Shown: positions 52,878 through 62,631, counted from the first letter of the stretch. The stretch: 64,000 nt of DNA from Micromonospora musae (GCF_003626635.1 NZ_RAZT01000001.1:372001-436000); one strand, 5' to 3'. Notes: generated by a model not told the origin, from the sequence alone. Numbers and translations: made by a program.

Positions 52878-53558
52878 TTGACTGGAGACCTGCGGGGCAA
52901 GCTCGGTGCTCAACACCTGCCGCTACGCGACCAGGTCCTCGTCGCCCTGCGGACCGCGATCATCAACGGCGACTACCTTCCCGGTGAACGGCTCACCGAG
53001 GACCGGTTGGCCGAGGACTTCGGCGTCTCCCGCAACCCGGTCCGGGAGGCGTTGCGCGTCGCGGAGGCCGAGGGGTTCGTCGTGATCCTGCCCCGACGCG
53101 GGGCGGTGGTCGCCTCCCCCAGCAGCGGGACGGTCGCGGACATGTTCGCCGTCCGCGAGCGCCTGGAGGCGCTGGCCGCCCGGCTGGCGGCCGAACGGGC
53201 CACCGCGGCGGACGTGGCCGCCCTCCGGGAGCTGCTCGACCAGGGCCACGAGGCGACCGAACGGCACGACCTGCGCCGGGTCGCCGAGTTGAACAGCGCC
53301 CTGCACCTGCGGATCCTCCAGATCAGCGGCAACCCCTGGCTGTCGTCGATCACCAAGGCGCTGTACCTCCATGTGCAGTGGGTCTTCCGGCTGGGTGCCG
53401 CGGAGCGGGCCCCGCACTCGTGGGCCGAGCACATCCAGCTGGTCGACGCGATCGAGTCCGGCGACGGGGATCGGGCCGAGCTGGCCGCCCTCGCCCACCT
53501 CGGCGCCGCCTACGTGGCGGCGCACGAGAACGCCGAGGGCGGCTACCAGGCCCGCTGA
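52878..53558 (+). CDS. GntR-family regulator (FadR/FCD subgroup)
   Basis: A 226-residue regulator with an N-terminal winged HTH (LRDQVLVALRTAIINGDYLPGERL ... VSRNPVREALRVAEAEGFV) and a C-terminal FCD helical domain with metal-type ligands (Asp and three His expected; HLRIL, HSWAEH and HLGAAY supply His residues). The start is TTG at 52878 with GAGAGGCGG upstream. It converges on ggt with 3 bp between. The effector is likely a carboxylate or amino-acid-type ligand bound in FCD. Confidence 0.88.
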   Translation: MTGDLRGKLGAQHLPLRDQVLVALRTAIINGDYLPGERLTEDRLAEDFGVSRNPVREALRVAEAEGFVVILPRRGAVVASPSSGTVADMFAVRERLEALAARLAAERATAADVAALRELLDQGHEATERHDLRRVAELNSALHLRILQISGNPWLSSITKALYLHVQWVFRLGAAERAPHSWAEHIQLVDAIESGDGDRAELAALAHLGAAYVAAHENAEGGYQAR

Positions 53559-53561
53559 CCA

Positions 53562-55352
53562 TCACCGCCCGCAGGCGTAGCCCTGCATGCCGCGCGGGTT
53601 CGCGCCCGCCGCGAGGACGCCGGTGTCCGGGTCACGGGTCACCGCGCAGAGCCGCCCCAGGCTCCACGGGTCGGAGAGCCGCACCTCGTGCCCGTACCCC
53701 CGCAGCGTCGCCAGCGTCTCCTCGTCGAGGCGGTCCTCCACCACCAGCACGCCGGGCTCGGTTCCGCGCGGATAGAACGACGCGGGAATGCTCGTCGTGT
53801 GCCAGGCGGGCGCGTCGATCGCCTCCTGCAGCGACGCACCGCCGGCGAGGTGACGCAGCAGGAAGAGCAGCTGCCACTGGTCCTGCTGGTCCCCGCCGGG
53901 CGTGCCGCACGCCATGACCGGCGCGCCGTCGCGGTACACGAGGGTCGGGCTCAACGTGGTACGCGGACGGCGTCCCGGAGCGAGCGACGAGGCGAGCCCC
54001 TCCTCGAGCCAGAACATCTGGAGGCGGCTGCCGAGGGGGAAGCCGAGCTCCGGAATGGTCGGTGAGCTCTGCAACCAACCACCGCTCGGCGTCGCGGAGA
54101 TCATGTTGCCCCAGCGGTCGACCACGTCGACGTGGCAGGTGTCGCCCCGGGTGACACCGTCCGACTTGACCGTCGGCTCACCCGTCGTGGCGTCGGTCGC
54201 GTCCACCAGCGGCCCGGCACCCCGTCGGGCGTGACCCGACAGCCGCGGCTCGGCCCCGTCCGGACGTCCCGGCCGCAGCTCGGTCGACGCGCGCTGCCCG
54301 ATCAGGGCGGCCCGCTCCCGGGCGTACTCCCGGGACAGGAGCGTCTTCGCGGGCACGTCGCCGCTGTCGCCGTACCACGCCTCCCGGTCGGCGAAGGCGA
54401 GCTTGAGCGCCTCCGCCTGGGCGTGGATGCCGGCCGCGGTCGACGGGTCGTACGCCTGCGGTTCGTCGAGCGCGTCGAGGATCGACAGGGTCTGCAGCAG
54501 GACCGGGCCCTGGCCCCAGAAGCCGGTCTTCGCCACCGTGTGGCCGTGCCAGTCGAGGGTGACCGGCTCCTCCCAGGTCGCCGAGTACGCGGCCAGGTCC
54601 GCCCCGGTCACCAGACCGGCGTGGGGAGCGCCGCTGGAGTCCTGGAACGGCTGCCGGCTGAAGGCGTCGACGGCTTCGGCGACGAATCCCTCCCGCCAGG
54701 CCCGGCGCGCGGCCTCGATCTGCGCCTCCCGGTCCGAGCCGGCCGCCGCGGCGGCGTCGAGCAGCCCGCGCAGCGTCCGGGCGTACGCCGGGTTGGTGAA
54801 GAGCTCGCCCGCGGCCGGCGGCCGGCCCTCCCGCAGCCAGAGCTGCGCGGAGGTGGGCCAGTGCTCCTCGAAGAGCTTCCGCACGGCCGCCACGGTGTCG
54901 CCGACCCGGGCGACGAGCGGGTGGCCGGCGGTGGCGTAGCCGATCGCCGGGTCCAGCACCTCCGCCAGCGGGAGCGTGCCGTGGTCACGCAGCAGCAGGA
55001 GCCAGGCGTCCACGGCGCCGGGCACGGCCGCGGCGAGCGGGCCGGAGCCGGGGATGAGCTCCATCCCCAGGGACCGGAAGTGCGCGATGGTCGCGCCGGC
55101 CGGGGCGGGCCCCTGCCCGCACAGCACCTTCGGCGTGGGGTCCTGGGCCGTCGCCACGATGGCGGGCACCTCGCCGCCCGGCCCGTTCAGGTGGGGTTCC
55201 ACGAGGTGCAGGACGAACCCGGCGGTGACCGCGGCGTCGAAGGCGTTGCCGCCGCGTTCGAGGATTCCCATGGCCGCCTGGCTGGCGAGCCAGTGCGTCG
55301 AGGAGACCATCCCGAAGGTCCCCTGCAGCGTGGGTCTGGTGGTGAACGTCAT
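53562..55352 (-). CDS. ggt: Gamma-glutamyltransferase / gamma-glutamyl hydrolase
   Basis: A 596-residue Ntn-hydrolase precursor. The self-cleaving nucleophile is probably Thr405 in GDTCHVDVVDRWGNM (canonical TTH becomes TCH), followed by CGTPGGDQQ and PGRRPRTTLSPTLV in the small subunit. There is no signal peptide, so unlike E. coli Ggt it may work in the cytosol. It cleaves gamma-glutamyl bonds such as those of glutathione. It is the last gene of an ABC peptide operon, with an ATGA overlap with the ATPase gene; the context suggests hydrolysis of imported gamma-glutamyl peptides. Confidence 0.9.
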   Translation of the reverse strand: MTFTTRPTLQGTFGMVSSTHWLASQAAMGILERGGNAFDAAVTAGFVLHLVEPHLNGPGGEVPAIVATAQDPTPKVLCGQGPAPAGATIAHFRSLGMELIPGSGPLAAAVPGAVDAWLLLLRDHGTLPLAEVLDPAIGYATAGHPLVARVGDTVAAVRKLFEEHWPTSAQLWLREGRPPAAGELFTNPAYARTLRGLLDAAAAAGSDREAQIEAARRAWREGFVAEAVDAFSRQPFQDSSGAPHAGLVTGADLAAYSATWEEPVTLDWHGHTVAKTGFWGQGPVLLQTLSILDALDEPQAYDPSTAAGIHAQAEALKLAFADREAWYGDSGDVPAKTLLSREYARERAALIGQRASTELRPGRPDGAEPRLSGHARRGAGPLVDATDATTGEPTVKSDGVTRGDTCHVDVVDRWGNMISATPSGGWLQSSPTIPELGFPLGSRLQMFWLEEGLASSLAPGRRPRTTLSPTLVYRDGAPVMACGTPGGDQQDQWQLLFLLRHLAGGASLQEAIDAPAWHTTSIPASFYPRGTEPGVLVVEDRLDEETLATLRGYGHEVRLSDPWSLGRLCAVTRDPDTGVLAAGANPRGMQGYACGR

Positions 55353-56350
55353 GACAGGACCTCACTCGAATCTGCGGCGCGGACGTCTGGTCGGGTGCCG
55401 TCCGGTTGGACCAGGTGGCACGCGGCCATGCCGCCGCCGTACTCGACCTGCGCGGGCGTCTCGCTCGCGCACCGGTCGAACGCTAGCGGGCACCGGGTGC
55501 GGAAGCGGCAGCCGGAGGGCGGATCCAGCGCGGACGGCAGGTCGTCACCGAGCAGCACCGGCTGGCGCTGCCGCTGACGCACCGGATCGGCCAGCGGGGC
55601 GGCGGCCAGCAGTGCCTGGGTGTACGGGTGGGCGGGTCGGGTGAAGATCTGCTCGCGGGAGCCCTGCTCGACGAGCTGGCCGAGGTACATGACGGCGATG
55701 TCGTCCGCGAGGTACTCGACGGCGGAGAGGTCGTGGGTGATGAAGAGGCAGGCGAAGCCGATGTCCCGCTGCAGATCGGCGAGGAGGTTGAGCACGGACG
55801 CCTGCACGGAGACGTCGAGCGCGCTCGTGGGTTCGTCCGCGATGAGCAGGTTCGGCTCGGAGATCAACGCCCGGGCGATGCTGACCCGCTGGCGTTGGCC
55901 GCCGGAGAGCTCGTGCGGGTACCGGCGGGCCACCTCGGCGCGCAGGCCCACCCGGCCCAGCTCGGCGGCGACGCGGGCCTGCCGGTCTCGTCCCGACAGC
56001 CGCCGACCGGAGAGCCGCAGCGGCTCGGCCACGATGTCGCCGACCAGCATCCGTGGGTCCAGCGATCCGGCGGGATCCTGGAAGACGATCGACACGTCGC
56101 TGCGGTGCCGGCGCAGCTGCCGCCGGGTCAGGTGGGTGACGTCCGTTCCGGCGATCCGCACCGTGCCCGCCGTCGGCTCCACGAGCCGCACCACACAGCG
56201 GCCCACCGTCGACTTCCCGGATCCGCTCTCCCCCACCAGCGCCGTGACCCGGCCGCGCGGAATGCGCAGCGACACGCCGTCCACCGCGCGTACGGGGCCG
56301 AAGTGCATGACGAGGTCGTCCAGCTCGAGGGCGTTCGGTTGCGGCGTCAT
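55349..56350 (-). CDS. Peptide ABC transporter ATP-binding protein (OppF/DppF-like)
   Basis: A 333-residue ATPase: Walker A GESGSGKST, signature LSGGQRQRVSIARAL, Walker B LLIADEPTSALD, and the C-terminal oligopeptide-type extension with the GCRFRTRCPLAFDRC Cys motif (Fe-S-like in OppF/DppF). The ATG at 56350 overlaps the OppD-like stop, and its stop overlaps the ggt start, both as ATGA. Confidence 0.93.
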   Translation of the reverse strand: MTPQPNALELDDLVMHFGPVRAVDGVSLRIPRGRVTALVGESGSGKSTVGRCVVRLVEPTAGTVRIAGTDVTHLTRRQLRRHRSDVSIVFQDPAGSLDPRMLVGDIVAEPLRLSGRRLSGRDRQARVAAELGRVGLRAEVARRYPHELSGGQRQRVSIARALISEPNLLIADEPTSALDVSVQASVLNLLADLQRDIGFACLFITHDLSAVEYLADDIAVMYLGQLVEQGSREQIFTRPAHPYTQALLAAAPLADPVRQRQRQPVLLGDDLPSALDPPSGCRFRTRCPLAFDRCASETPAQVEYGGGMAACHLVQPDGTRPDVRAADSSEVLS

Positions 56351-57393
56351 GCGCTCGCCTCCTCCGGCTGTGTCCGCGGTATCGGGCAGGGGTGCCAGCA
56401 CGCCGCGAGGTGGTCCGTGGCCGCGGCGACCGCGTCGAGGGGCGGTGCGGCGTCGCGGCACCGCGCGTCCGCCGCCGGGCAGCGGTCGGCGAAGGTGCAG
56501 GCGTCGGGCTGGGTCGACAGGACGGGGACCAGGCCGGGGATCTCCTGCAGGCGTTGGGTGCCGGCGTGCACACCGGGCGTCGGCGACGCCGACAGGAGTC
56601 CCGCCGTGTAGCGGTGGTGGGGATGCGCGAACAGGTCGGTGACCTGTGCCCGCTCCACCACCCGGCCCGCGTACATGACGACGACGCGGTCCGCGACGTC
56701 GGCGATCACCCCGAGGTCGTGCGTGATGATGAGGATGCTCGTGCCGAGCCGGTCACGCAGGTCCCGCAGCACCTGGAGGATGCCGGCCTGCACGGTGACG
56801 TCGAGCGCGGTGGTGGGCTCGTCGGCCACCAGCACCTTCGGGCCGCAGGCCACCGCCATCGCGATCATCACGCGTTGGCGCATCCCGCCGGAGAGTTGGT
56901 GCGGGTAGTTGTCGACCCGGGTCGCCGGCGACGGGATGCCGACCAGGGTCAGCAGCTCGACGGCGCGGGCCCGGGCGGCGCGGCGGGACATCCGTTCGTG
57001 GACCTGGAGGACCTCGGTGATCTGCCGACCCACGGTCAGCACGGGGTTCAACGAGCTCATCGGCTCCTGGAAGATGTACGCGATCTCCTTGCCACGTACC
57101 CGACGCAGCACGGAGTCGCGGGCCCCGACGAGCTCGGTGCCCTGCAGCCGGATCGAGCCGCTGATCCGGGCGCTCTCGGGGAGCAGGCCGGCGATGCTCA
57201 TCGCCGTGACGCTCTTTCCGCACCCCGATTCGCCCACCATGCCGACGATCTCCCCTGGGGCGAGGTCCAGGCTCACCCGGTCGACCGCCGAGACGATCCC
57301 GCCCTCGGTGCGGAAGGTGACCGACAGGTCGCGCAGCTCCAGCGCCGGTGCCCCCGGCGCGGGTGGGTCACCGAGCTGTCCGGTAGTGGTCAT
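56347..57393 (-). CDS. Peptide ABC transporter ATP-binding protein (OppD/DppD-like)
   Basis: A 348-residue ATPase with Walker [23 protein letters not shown] (Q-loop), [14 protein letters not shown] signature, [12 protein letters not shown]alker B, and the C-terminal Cys-rich motif [15 protein letters not shown]. It pairs with the OppF-like subunit. Its start overlaps the upstream permease stop by ATGA. Confidence 0.93.
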   Translation of the reverse strand: MTTTGQLGDPPAPGAPALELRDLSVTFRTEGGIVSAVDRVSLDLAPGEIVGMVGESGCGKSVTAMSIAGLLPESARISGSIRLQGTELVGARDSVLRRVRGKEIAYIFQEPMSSLNPVLTVGRQITEVLQVHERMSRRAARARAVELLTLVGIPSPATRVDNYPHQLSGGMRQRVMIAMAVACGPKVLVADEPTTALDVTVQAGILQVLRDLRDRLGTSILIITHDLGVIADVADRVVVMYAGRVVERAQVTDLFAHPHHRYTAGLLSASPTPGVHAGTQRLQEIPGLVPVLSTQPDACTFADRCPAADARCRDAAPPLDAVAAATDHLAACWHPCPIPRTQPEEASA

Positions 57394-58277
57394 CGCCGGT
57401 CCCCCTTCGGGTCGAGGGCGTCCCGCAGGGCGTCACCGAAGACGTTGAACGCCAGCGCCAGACCCATGATCACCACACCCGGCAGGACGGCGGCCCACGG
57501 TGCGCGGGCGGCGAACTGCTGGGCGGTGGCGAGCATGGTGCCGAGGCTGGGATCCGGTGGCTGGATGCCGAGACCGAGGAACGAGAGCACGGCCTCGCCG
57601 AGGATCGCGGCGGGGATCGCCACCGTGGCCTGCACCAGGATCACGGACGTCGCGTTGGGCAGGATGTGCCGGGCGAGCACCCACAGGTCGCTGGCGCCGT
57701 CCACCACGGCGGCGGCGACGAAGTCCAGCGACTTGAGCCGCAGCGTGTCCGAGCGCACCACCCGGATCACGCCCGGGATCTGCGCGATCCCGACCGCCAC
57801 GGCCGCGTTGGTGAGGCTGGCGCCGCGGATCGCCGCCAACCCCACCGCCATGATCAGGAACGGAAAGGCGAGGAGCAGGTCGGTGAAGCGCGAGATGACC
57901 GCGTCCCACGCCCGGAAGTATCCGGCGGCGAGCCCGAGGGGCACGCCGATCACCAGTGACGTGGCCACCGCCAGGATCGCCACCTGGAGCGAGGCGCGCG
58001 CCCCCAGCATGATGCGGGACAGGACGTCGCGGCCGAGGTCGTCGGTCCCCAGCAGGTGCCCGGGTGTTCCCGGTGGTGCGAACGTGCGGGCGAAATCGGT
58101 CTGCTCGACCGCGTACGGGGCGAGCCAGGGCGAGAGCAGGGCGGCGACGGCGGCGAGCGCGAGGACGACGAAGCTCACGACGGCGAGCGGGTTGCGCCGC
58201 AGCCGGCGGAGGATCCGGGTCCGGCGGCTGAGGCCCACCGGGACGGCGTCGGCGGTCGGAACGGTCAGTACGGTCAT
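57390..58277 (-). CDS. Peptide ABC transporter permease (OppC/DppC-like)
   Basis: A 295-residue permease with six transmembrane helices, a basic N-terminal segment (RRTRILRRLRRNPLA) and the first-loop signature HLLGTDDLGRDVLSRIMLGAR. The EAA-type loop is near VDGASDLWVLARHILPN, followed by EAVLSFLGLGIQPPDPSLG, which is diagnostic of OppC. The ATG at 58277 overlaps the OppB-like stop (ATGA). Confidence 0.92.
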   Translation of the reverse strand: MTVLTVPTADAVPVGLSRRTRILRRLRRNPLAVVSFVVLALAAVAALLSPWLAPYAVEQTDFARTFAPPGTPGHLLGTDDLGRDVLSRIMLGARASLQVAILAVATSLVIGVPLGLAAGYFRAWDAVISRFTDLLLAFPFLIMAVGLAAIRGASLTNAAVAVGIAQIPGVIRVVRSDTLRLKSLDFVAAAVVDGASDLWVLARHILPNATSVILVQATVAIPAAILGEAVLSFLGLGIQPPDPSLGTMLATAQQFAARAPWAAVLPGVVIMGLALAFNVFGDALRDALDPKGDRR

Positions 58278-59230
58278 GCCGGGTCCCCCGTCACTCGGAT
58301 TCGGGGATCGATGACGGAGTAGAGCAGGTCGACGAGGAAGTTGATGAGGATGTAGGCGGTCGCGGTGAGCAGGACGACGGCCTGGATCACCGGGTAGTCC
58401 CGCTGGAACACCGCGTCGATCGTCATCTTGCCGAAGCCCGGAAGCCCGAAGATCTGCTCGGTGACGACCGCGCCCGAGATGAGCCCGCCGAGCTGGAGGC
58501 CCACGATCGTCACGACCACGATGAGGCTGTTGCGCAGGGCGTGCCGCGTGATCACGGCGCGCGGCCGCAGACCCTTCGCCTTCGCCGTACGCACGTAGTC
58601 GGACGAGAGCGAGTCCAGCATCGCCGACCTGGTCTGCCGCATGATGATGGCGGCGAGGCCGGTGCCGAGGATGACGGCGGGCAGGATGAGGTGGTGCAGG
58701 TTGTCCACCGGGTCGTCGAGCAGCGGCACGAATCCGGAGGCGGGGAAGAGCCCCGTCGCCACGGAGAGGTAGAGGATCGCGAGCAGTCCGAGCCAGAAGT
58801 GCGGCACCGACAGCCCGATCAGAGCCAGTCCGTTGGCCAGCCACTCCGCGGGGTGCCCGCGGCGCACGGCCGCGAGCACCCCGGCGCCGACACCGAGCGC
58901 GGCGGCGATGAGGATGGCGAGGACGGCGAGTTCGGCCGTCACGGGCAGGGCGGTGGTGAGCATCGAGGACACCGGTATCCCGGTCCGGATCGACTCCCCG
59001 AAGTCACCCTGGGCCATGCGCCCCACGTACTGGGCGAACTGGAGCGGCAGCGGCTGGTCCAGCCCGTAGTGGTGCCGGATCGCCTCCAGCGCCTCGGGTG
59101 AGCGGTCCTCCCCGGCCAGCGCGAGCGCCGGGTCGCCGGGGAGGGCGCGCACGCCGAAGAACACCACGACCGTCGACAGGAGCAGGGTCAGCGCGGACTG
59201 CCAGGCGCGCGTGATCAGATACCGGGCCAT
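58274..59230 (-). CDS. Peptide ABC transporter permease (OppB/DppB-like)
   Basis: A 318-residue permease with six helices and OppB signatures: FFGVRALPGDPA, HHYGLDQPLPLQFAQYVGRMAQGDFG, YVRTAKAKGLRPRAV (the EAA loop region) and GLPGFGKMTIDAV. It forms the membrane channel with the OppC-like permease. It lies 7 bp after the binding-protein gene. Confidence 0.93.
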   Translation of the reverse strand: MARYLITRAWQSALTLLLSTVVVFFGVRALPGDPALALAGEDRSPEALEAIRHHYGLDQPLPLQFAQYVGRMAQGDFGESIRTGIPVSSMLTTALPVTAELAVLAILIAAALGVGAGVLAAVRRGHPAEWLANGLALIGLSVPHFWLGLLAILYLSVATGLFPASGFVPLLDDPVDNLHHLILPAVILGTGLAAIIMRQTRSAMLDSLSSDYVRTAKAKGLRPRAVITRHALRNSLIVVVTIVGLQLGGLISGAVVTEQIFGLPGFGKMTIDAVFQRDYPVIQAVVLLTATAYILINFLVDLLYSVIDPRIRVTGDPA

Positions 59231-59237
59231 GGTCGAC

Positions 59238-60914
59238 CTACTTGGTGAATCCGGCGAAGGCCGCGCGGATCACGCCGTCGGGGAAGACCTGCAGTCCCTG
59301 GATCTTGTTGGAGAAGGCGGTGAGGTTGCGCTGCCGGTACATGTAGATCAGCGCGTCGTCCTGCTGGAGGAGCGTCACCGCCTGCCCGTACAGCTTCTTG
59401 CGCTCCTCGATGTCGCTGGCCTGGCGGGCCTGGGTCAGCAGGCCGTCGAGCTGGGGGTTGCTGTAGCCGGCGACGTTCTGGCTGGCCCGGGTGCCGACGA
59501 AGTTGGTGATGTTGGCGTCCGGGTCGATGCGTCCGCTCCAACCCAGCTGCAGCAGCTCGAAGTTGCCGCGGTCCTGCTCGTCGAGGAGGGAGGAGTACTC
59601 CACCGGGTTGATCTTCAGGTCGAAGCCGCCCTCCTTGACCATCGACTGCAGGGCCTGCGCGAGGCGCAGCGTGTCGGGCGTGTTCGACGCGAGCATCGTC
59701 ACCGGGTACGGGGTCTGCACGCCGGCCTCGGCGAGCAGCTGCTTCGCCTTGGCGGGGTCGTGCGCGGGGCAGTTCTGCGCCTCGGGGGACGAGAACGGGC
59801 TCGCGGGCGAGATGGGTGAGCAGGCTTCGGCGTGGATGCCGTTGAAGACCGCCTGGACCAGCGCCTTCCGGTCCAGCGCGTGCTCAAAGGCCTGCCGGAC
59901 CTTCGCGTTCTGCGCGATGGGCCGGTTGATGGGCTTGGGCGCGGTGCCGAGGCCGTCGACGTTGCCGATGTTGAACGTGAGTCCCTGGTAGCCGAGGGAC
60001 TGGGACTGCAGCACGGTCAGTGAGGACTCCCCCTGCAGCGCCGCGACGTCCTGGGTGGAGACGCTGTCGGCGACCTGGGCGTCACCGGAGCGCAGGTTGG
60101 CGGCGCGGATGCTCGCGTCGCTGAGGATGCGCCACGTGATGCCGTCGAGGTGGACCTTCGCGGCGTCGTAGAAGTTCGGGTCCCGCACGACCTCGATGGA
60201 GTTCTGGGGTACCCGCTTGCCGAACTTGAAGGGGCCGACGCAGACCGGCGCGGAGGCGAAGTCGTCGCCGAGGCTCTGCAGCGCCTTCGGGCTCATGATC
60301 ATGCCGGCGCGGTCGGCGAGCGCGCCGACCAGCGGCGCGAACGGCTGCGCCAGGCGGATGACCACCGTGTGGGCGTCCGGGGTGTCGACGGCCTCGATCG
60401 GGCCGAGTTCGCTCTTGCGGGCCGAGCGGGCGTTGCTCATGTGCCGCTCGATGGTGGCCTTCACGGCCGCGGCGTCGAACTGCGTGCCGTCCGCGAAGCG
60501 CACGTTCTCGCGCAGCGGAATGGTCACGCTCTTCCCGTCGCTGCTGGTGGTGGGCAGAGCGGTGGCGAGCTGGGGTACGACCTGGGCCTTCTCGTCCACG
60601 TCGTAGAGCTTCTGGCACATGGCCTGGAAGACGTAGCGGGAGTAGAGGCTGCGCGACAGGGTCGGGTCGAGCGCGTCCGGCTCCGCCGAGAGGGCGATGA
60701 CCAGGTTGCCGCCGTCGCGCACCGCGTTGGGGTCCGCCGGTGAGCCGAAGGAGTCCTGGCCCGCGGACTGGTTCGCGTCCGAGCCCGGGTCGCTTCCACT
60801 CTCCGACACCGGCGAGCAGGCCGCGACGGTGCACGCCACGACGACCGCCGCCAGTGCGGCCCGGAGTGGACGGAGCCTGGGCAGGCTCGGTTCGCGGAAG
60901 GGGAGGTTCGTCAT
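59238..60914 (-). CDS. Peptide ABC transporter substrate-binding lipoprotein
   Basis: A 558-residue family-5 (SBP_bac_5) binding protein. The lipobox is TVAAC with the lipidated Cys33, so it is anchored to the outer face of the membrane. Signatures include VIALSAEPDALDPTLSRSLYSR near the start, PLRENVRFADGTQFDAAAVK and a closing TAFSNKIQGLQVFPDG. GAGGAG lies 7 bp before the ATG at 60914. It is the first gene of the operon. The ligand is unknown; a gamma-glutamyl peptide is suggested only by the ggt gene in the same operon. Confidence 0.92.
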   Translation of the reverse strand: MTNLPFREPSLPRLRPLRAALAAVVVACTVAACSPVSESGSDPGSDANQSAGQDSFGSPADPNAVRDGGNLVIALSAEPDALDPTLSRSLYSRYVFQAMCQKLYDVDEKAQVVPQLATALPTTSSDGKSVTIPLRENVRFADGTQFDAAAVKATIERHMSNARSARKSELGPIEAVDTPDAHTVVIRLAQPFAPLVGALADRAGMIMSPKALQSLGDDFASAPVCVGPFKFGKRVPQNSIEVVRDPNFYDAAKVHLDGITWRILSDASIRAANLRSGDAQVADSVSTQDVAALQGESSLTVLQSQSLGYQGLTFNIGNVDGLGTAPKPINRPIAQNAKVRQAFEHALDRKALVQAVFNGIHAEACSPISPASPFSSPEAQNCPAHDPAKAKQLLAEAGVQTPYPVTMLASNTPDTLRLAQALQSMVKEGGFDLKINPVEYSSLLDEQDRGNFELLQLGWSGRIDPDANITNFVGTRASQNVAGYSNPQLDGLLTQARQASDIEERKKLYGQAVTLLQQDDALIYMYRQRNLTAFSNKIQGLQVFPDGVIRAAFAGFTK

Positions 60915-60953
60915 TTGAGAGCTCCTCACGTGGGCGATTCGGGGAGCGTATGT

Positions 60954-60964
60954 TGTATACGAAG
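60954..60964. promoter_or_regulatory. Candidate GntR-site 2 at the peptide operon promoter
   Basis: TGTATACGAAG is the exact reverse complement of the 11-mer at 52836-52846. It lies 40-50 bp upstream of the binding-lipoprotein ATG, a good operator position. The two sites are 8.1 kb apart at the two ends of a coherent gene group. Confidence 0.6.
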
Positions 60965-61046
60965 TCCGCGCAAGACCTTCCTCGATGGCTGTCCGACCAC
61001 TGAGCGTGCCCGGCAAATCCGCACCAAAACGGGTGGGCCGGCCGGC

Positions 61047-62552
61047 TCACTCCTCGGCGTCGAGTACCTGTTTCGCGGCCCGCCGGACGTCGTCGAGCAG
61101 GATCTCCATGTCCTGACGGGTCGTCCGGTAGTTCAGCACGCAGCCGCGCAGCGCGAAGCGGCCGTCGACGGAGGCGTTGGAGAGGTAGGAGCTGCCACCC
61201 TGTTGCAGCGCGACCATGATCCGCTCGTTGAGGCGGTCCAGTCGCTGCTCGTCCGCATCGGACCGTGGCTCGTCCCGCATCGTGCGCGGCAGGTAGCGGA
61301 AGCAGACGATGGAGAGCCCGACCGGGGCCAGCAGCTCGAACTCGTCACTCGCGTCGACGAGTTCGCCCAGGTGGCGAGCGCAGTCGAGGTTGCTCTCGAT
61401 CGCCTCGCCGAGCGCCCGCGAACCGGCGTGGGCCAGCAGCATCCAGACCTTGAGCGCCCGGAACCGCCGCGACAGGTCGGGGCCGTAGTCCCAGAACGCG
61501 AAGGCCTCGGCCGGCTCGGTCTGGGTGACCCGGGTGTAGTCGGCGTCCAGCCGGAAGGCGGCCCGCGCGGCCTCGGGATCACGATAGATGAGACAGCCGC
61601 AGTCGGCGGGCAGGTAGAGCCACTTGTGCGGGTCGAGGGCTATCGAGTCGGCCTCCGCCAGGCCGTCGAAGAGCGGACGGGCCGACGGGGCCAGCCGGGC
61701 GAATCCGCCGTAGGCGGCGTCGACGTGCATCCAGAGCCCGTAGCGACGGGCGACGGCCGCGACCTCACGCAGCGGGTCGACGGCGCCGGTGACGACGGTC
61801 CCCGCGTTCGCCACCACGCAGAACGGCTCCAGGCCCGCCGCCCGGTCCTGCTCGACGGCCGCCACGAGCGCGTCGACGTCCATCCGGAGGCCGGCGTCGA
61901 CCGGGATCTCCCGCACGTTGGCGCGCCCGATGCCGAGCAGCGCCGCCGCCTTGTGCACCGAGTGGTGGGTCTCGGTGGAGGCGTAGACGCGTAGCGGCGC
62001 GGGGTGCGCGCCCGCGCCATGGATGGCGACCGCGTCGCCGCAGTGCCGGTGCCGGGCGGCGGCGAGCGCCGTGAGGTTGGCCATCGACCCACCGCTGGTG
62101 AAGAGACCACCGGCGCCCGGGTCACAGCCGAGCGCCTCCCCGATCCAGCCGATCGTGACGTGTTCCAGCTCGGTGGGCGCCGGCGCCGAGCGCCACGCGG
62201 GCAGGTTCGCGTTCAAGGTCGACGCGAGCAGGTCCGCGACGGCGGCGACCGCGGTGCCCGGCGCCGACACATAGCCGAAGAAGCGCGGATGACCGTTGTG
62301 CCGGCTGCCCGGCACGATCACGTCCCGGAAGACGTCGAGCAGGTCGGCGAAGTCTCGGCCGTCGACCGGCAGCGGCTCGGCCAGCCGCCGGTTGAGTTCG
62401 GCGGCGGAGACCCGGGGCGCGATGGGCAGGTCACGGATCGACTCGTGGTAGGCGGCGGCCCACTCCACAGCCGCCGTGCCCATCTCGCGGATCCGGGCGG
62501 CGGAGGGATCCAGCGCGGAGTCGGCCAGGGACTCACCATGAGTGTCGCTCAT
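61047..62552 (-). CDS. Pyridoxal-phosphate-dependent group II decarboxylase
   Basis: A 501-residue enzyme of the aromatic/L-2,4-diaminobutyrate decarboxylase family. Marks are HNGHPRFFGY, FTSGGSMANLTAL, THHSVHKAAALLGIG, VDAAYGG with the pyridine-nitrogen Asp278, and the PLP Lys310 in DPHKWLYLP. The substrate is unknown; aromatic amino acids are common in this group. The ATG at 62552 has no good Shine-Dalgarno, but TACTGT lies 8 bp upstream, so a leaderless start is likely. It is separated by 79 bp from the upstream cupin gene. Confidence 0.88.
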   Translation of the reverse strand: MSDTHGESLADSALDPSAARIREMGTAAVEWAAAYHESIRDLPIAPRVSAAELNRRLAEPLPVDGRDFADLLDVFRDVIVPGSRHNGHPRFFGYVSAPGTAVAAVADLLASTLNANLPAWRSAPAPTELEHVTIGWIGEALGCDPGAGGLFTSGGSMANLTALAAARHRHCGDAVAIHGAGAHPAPLRVYASTETHHSVHKAAALLGIGRANVREIPVDAGLRMDVDALVAAVEQDRAAGLEPFCVVANAGTVVTGAVDPLREVAAVARRYGLWMHVDAAYGGFARLAPSARPLFDGLAEADSIALDPHKWLYLPADCGCLIYRDPEAARAAFRLDADYTRVTQTEPAEAFAFWDYGPDLSRRFRALKVWMLLAHAGSRALGEAIESNLDCARHLGELVDASDEFELLAPVGLSIVCFRYLPRTMRDEPRSDADEQRLDRLNERIMVALQQGGSSYLSNASVDGRFALRGCVLNYRTTRQDMEILLDDVRRAAKQVLDAEE

Positions 62553-62631
62553 GATCCAGGACAGTAGCGGCCCGGTCGGACAGTCGCCGCGCACCGGCTC
62601 GACCGGCGCGGGCGGGTCGGGTCGGCGCGGG

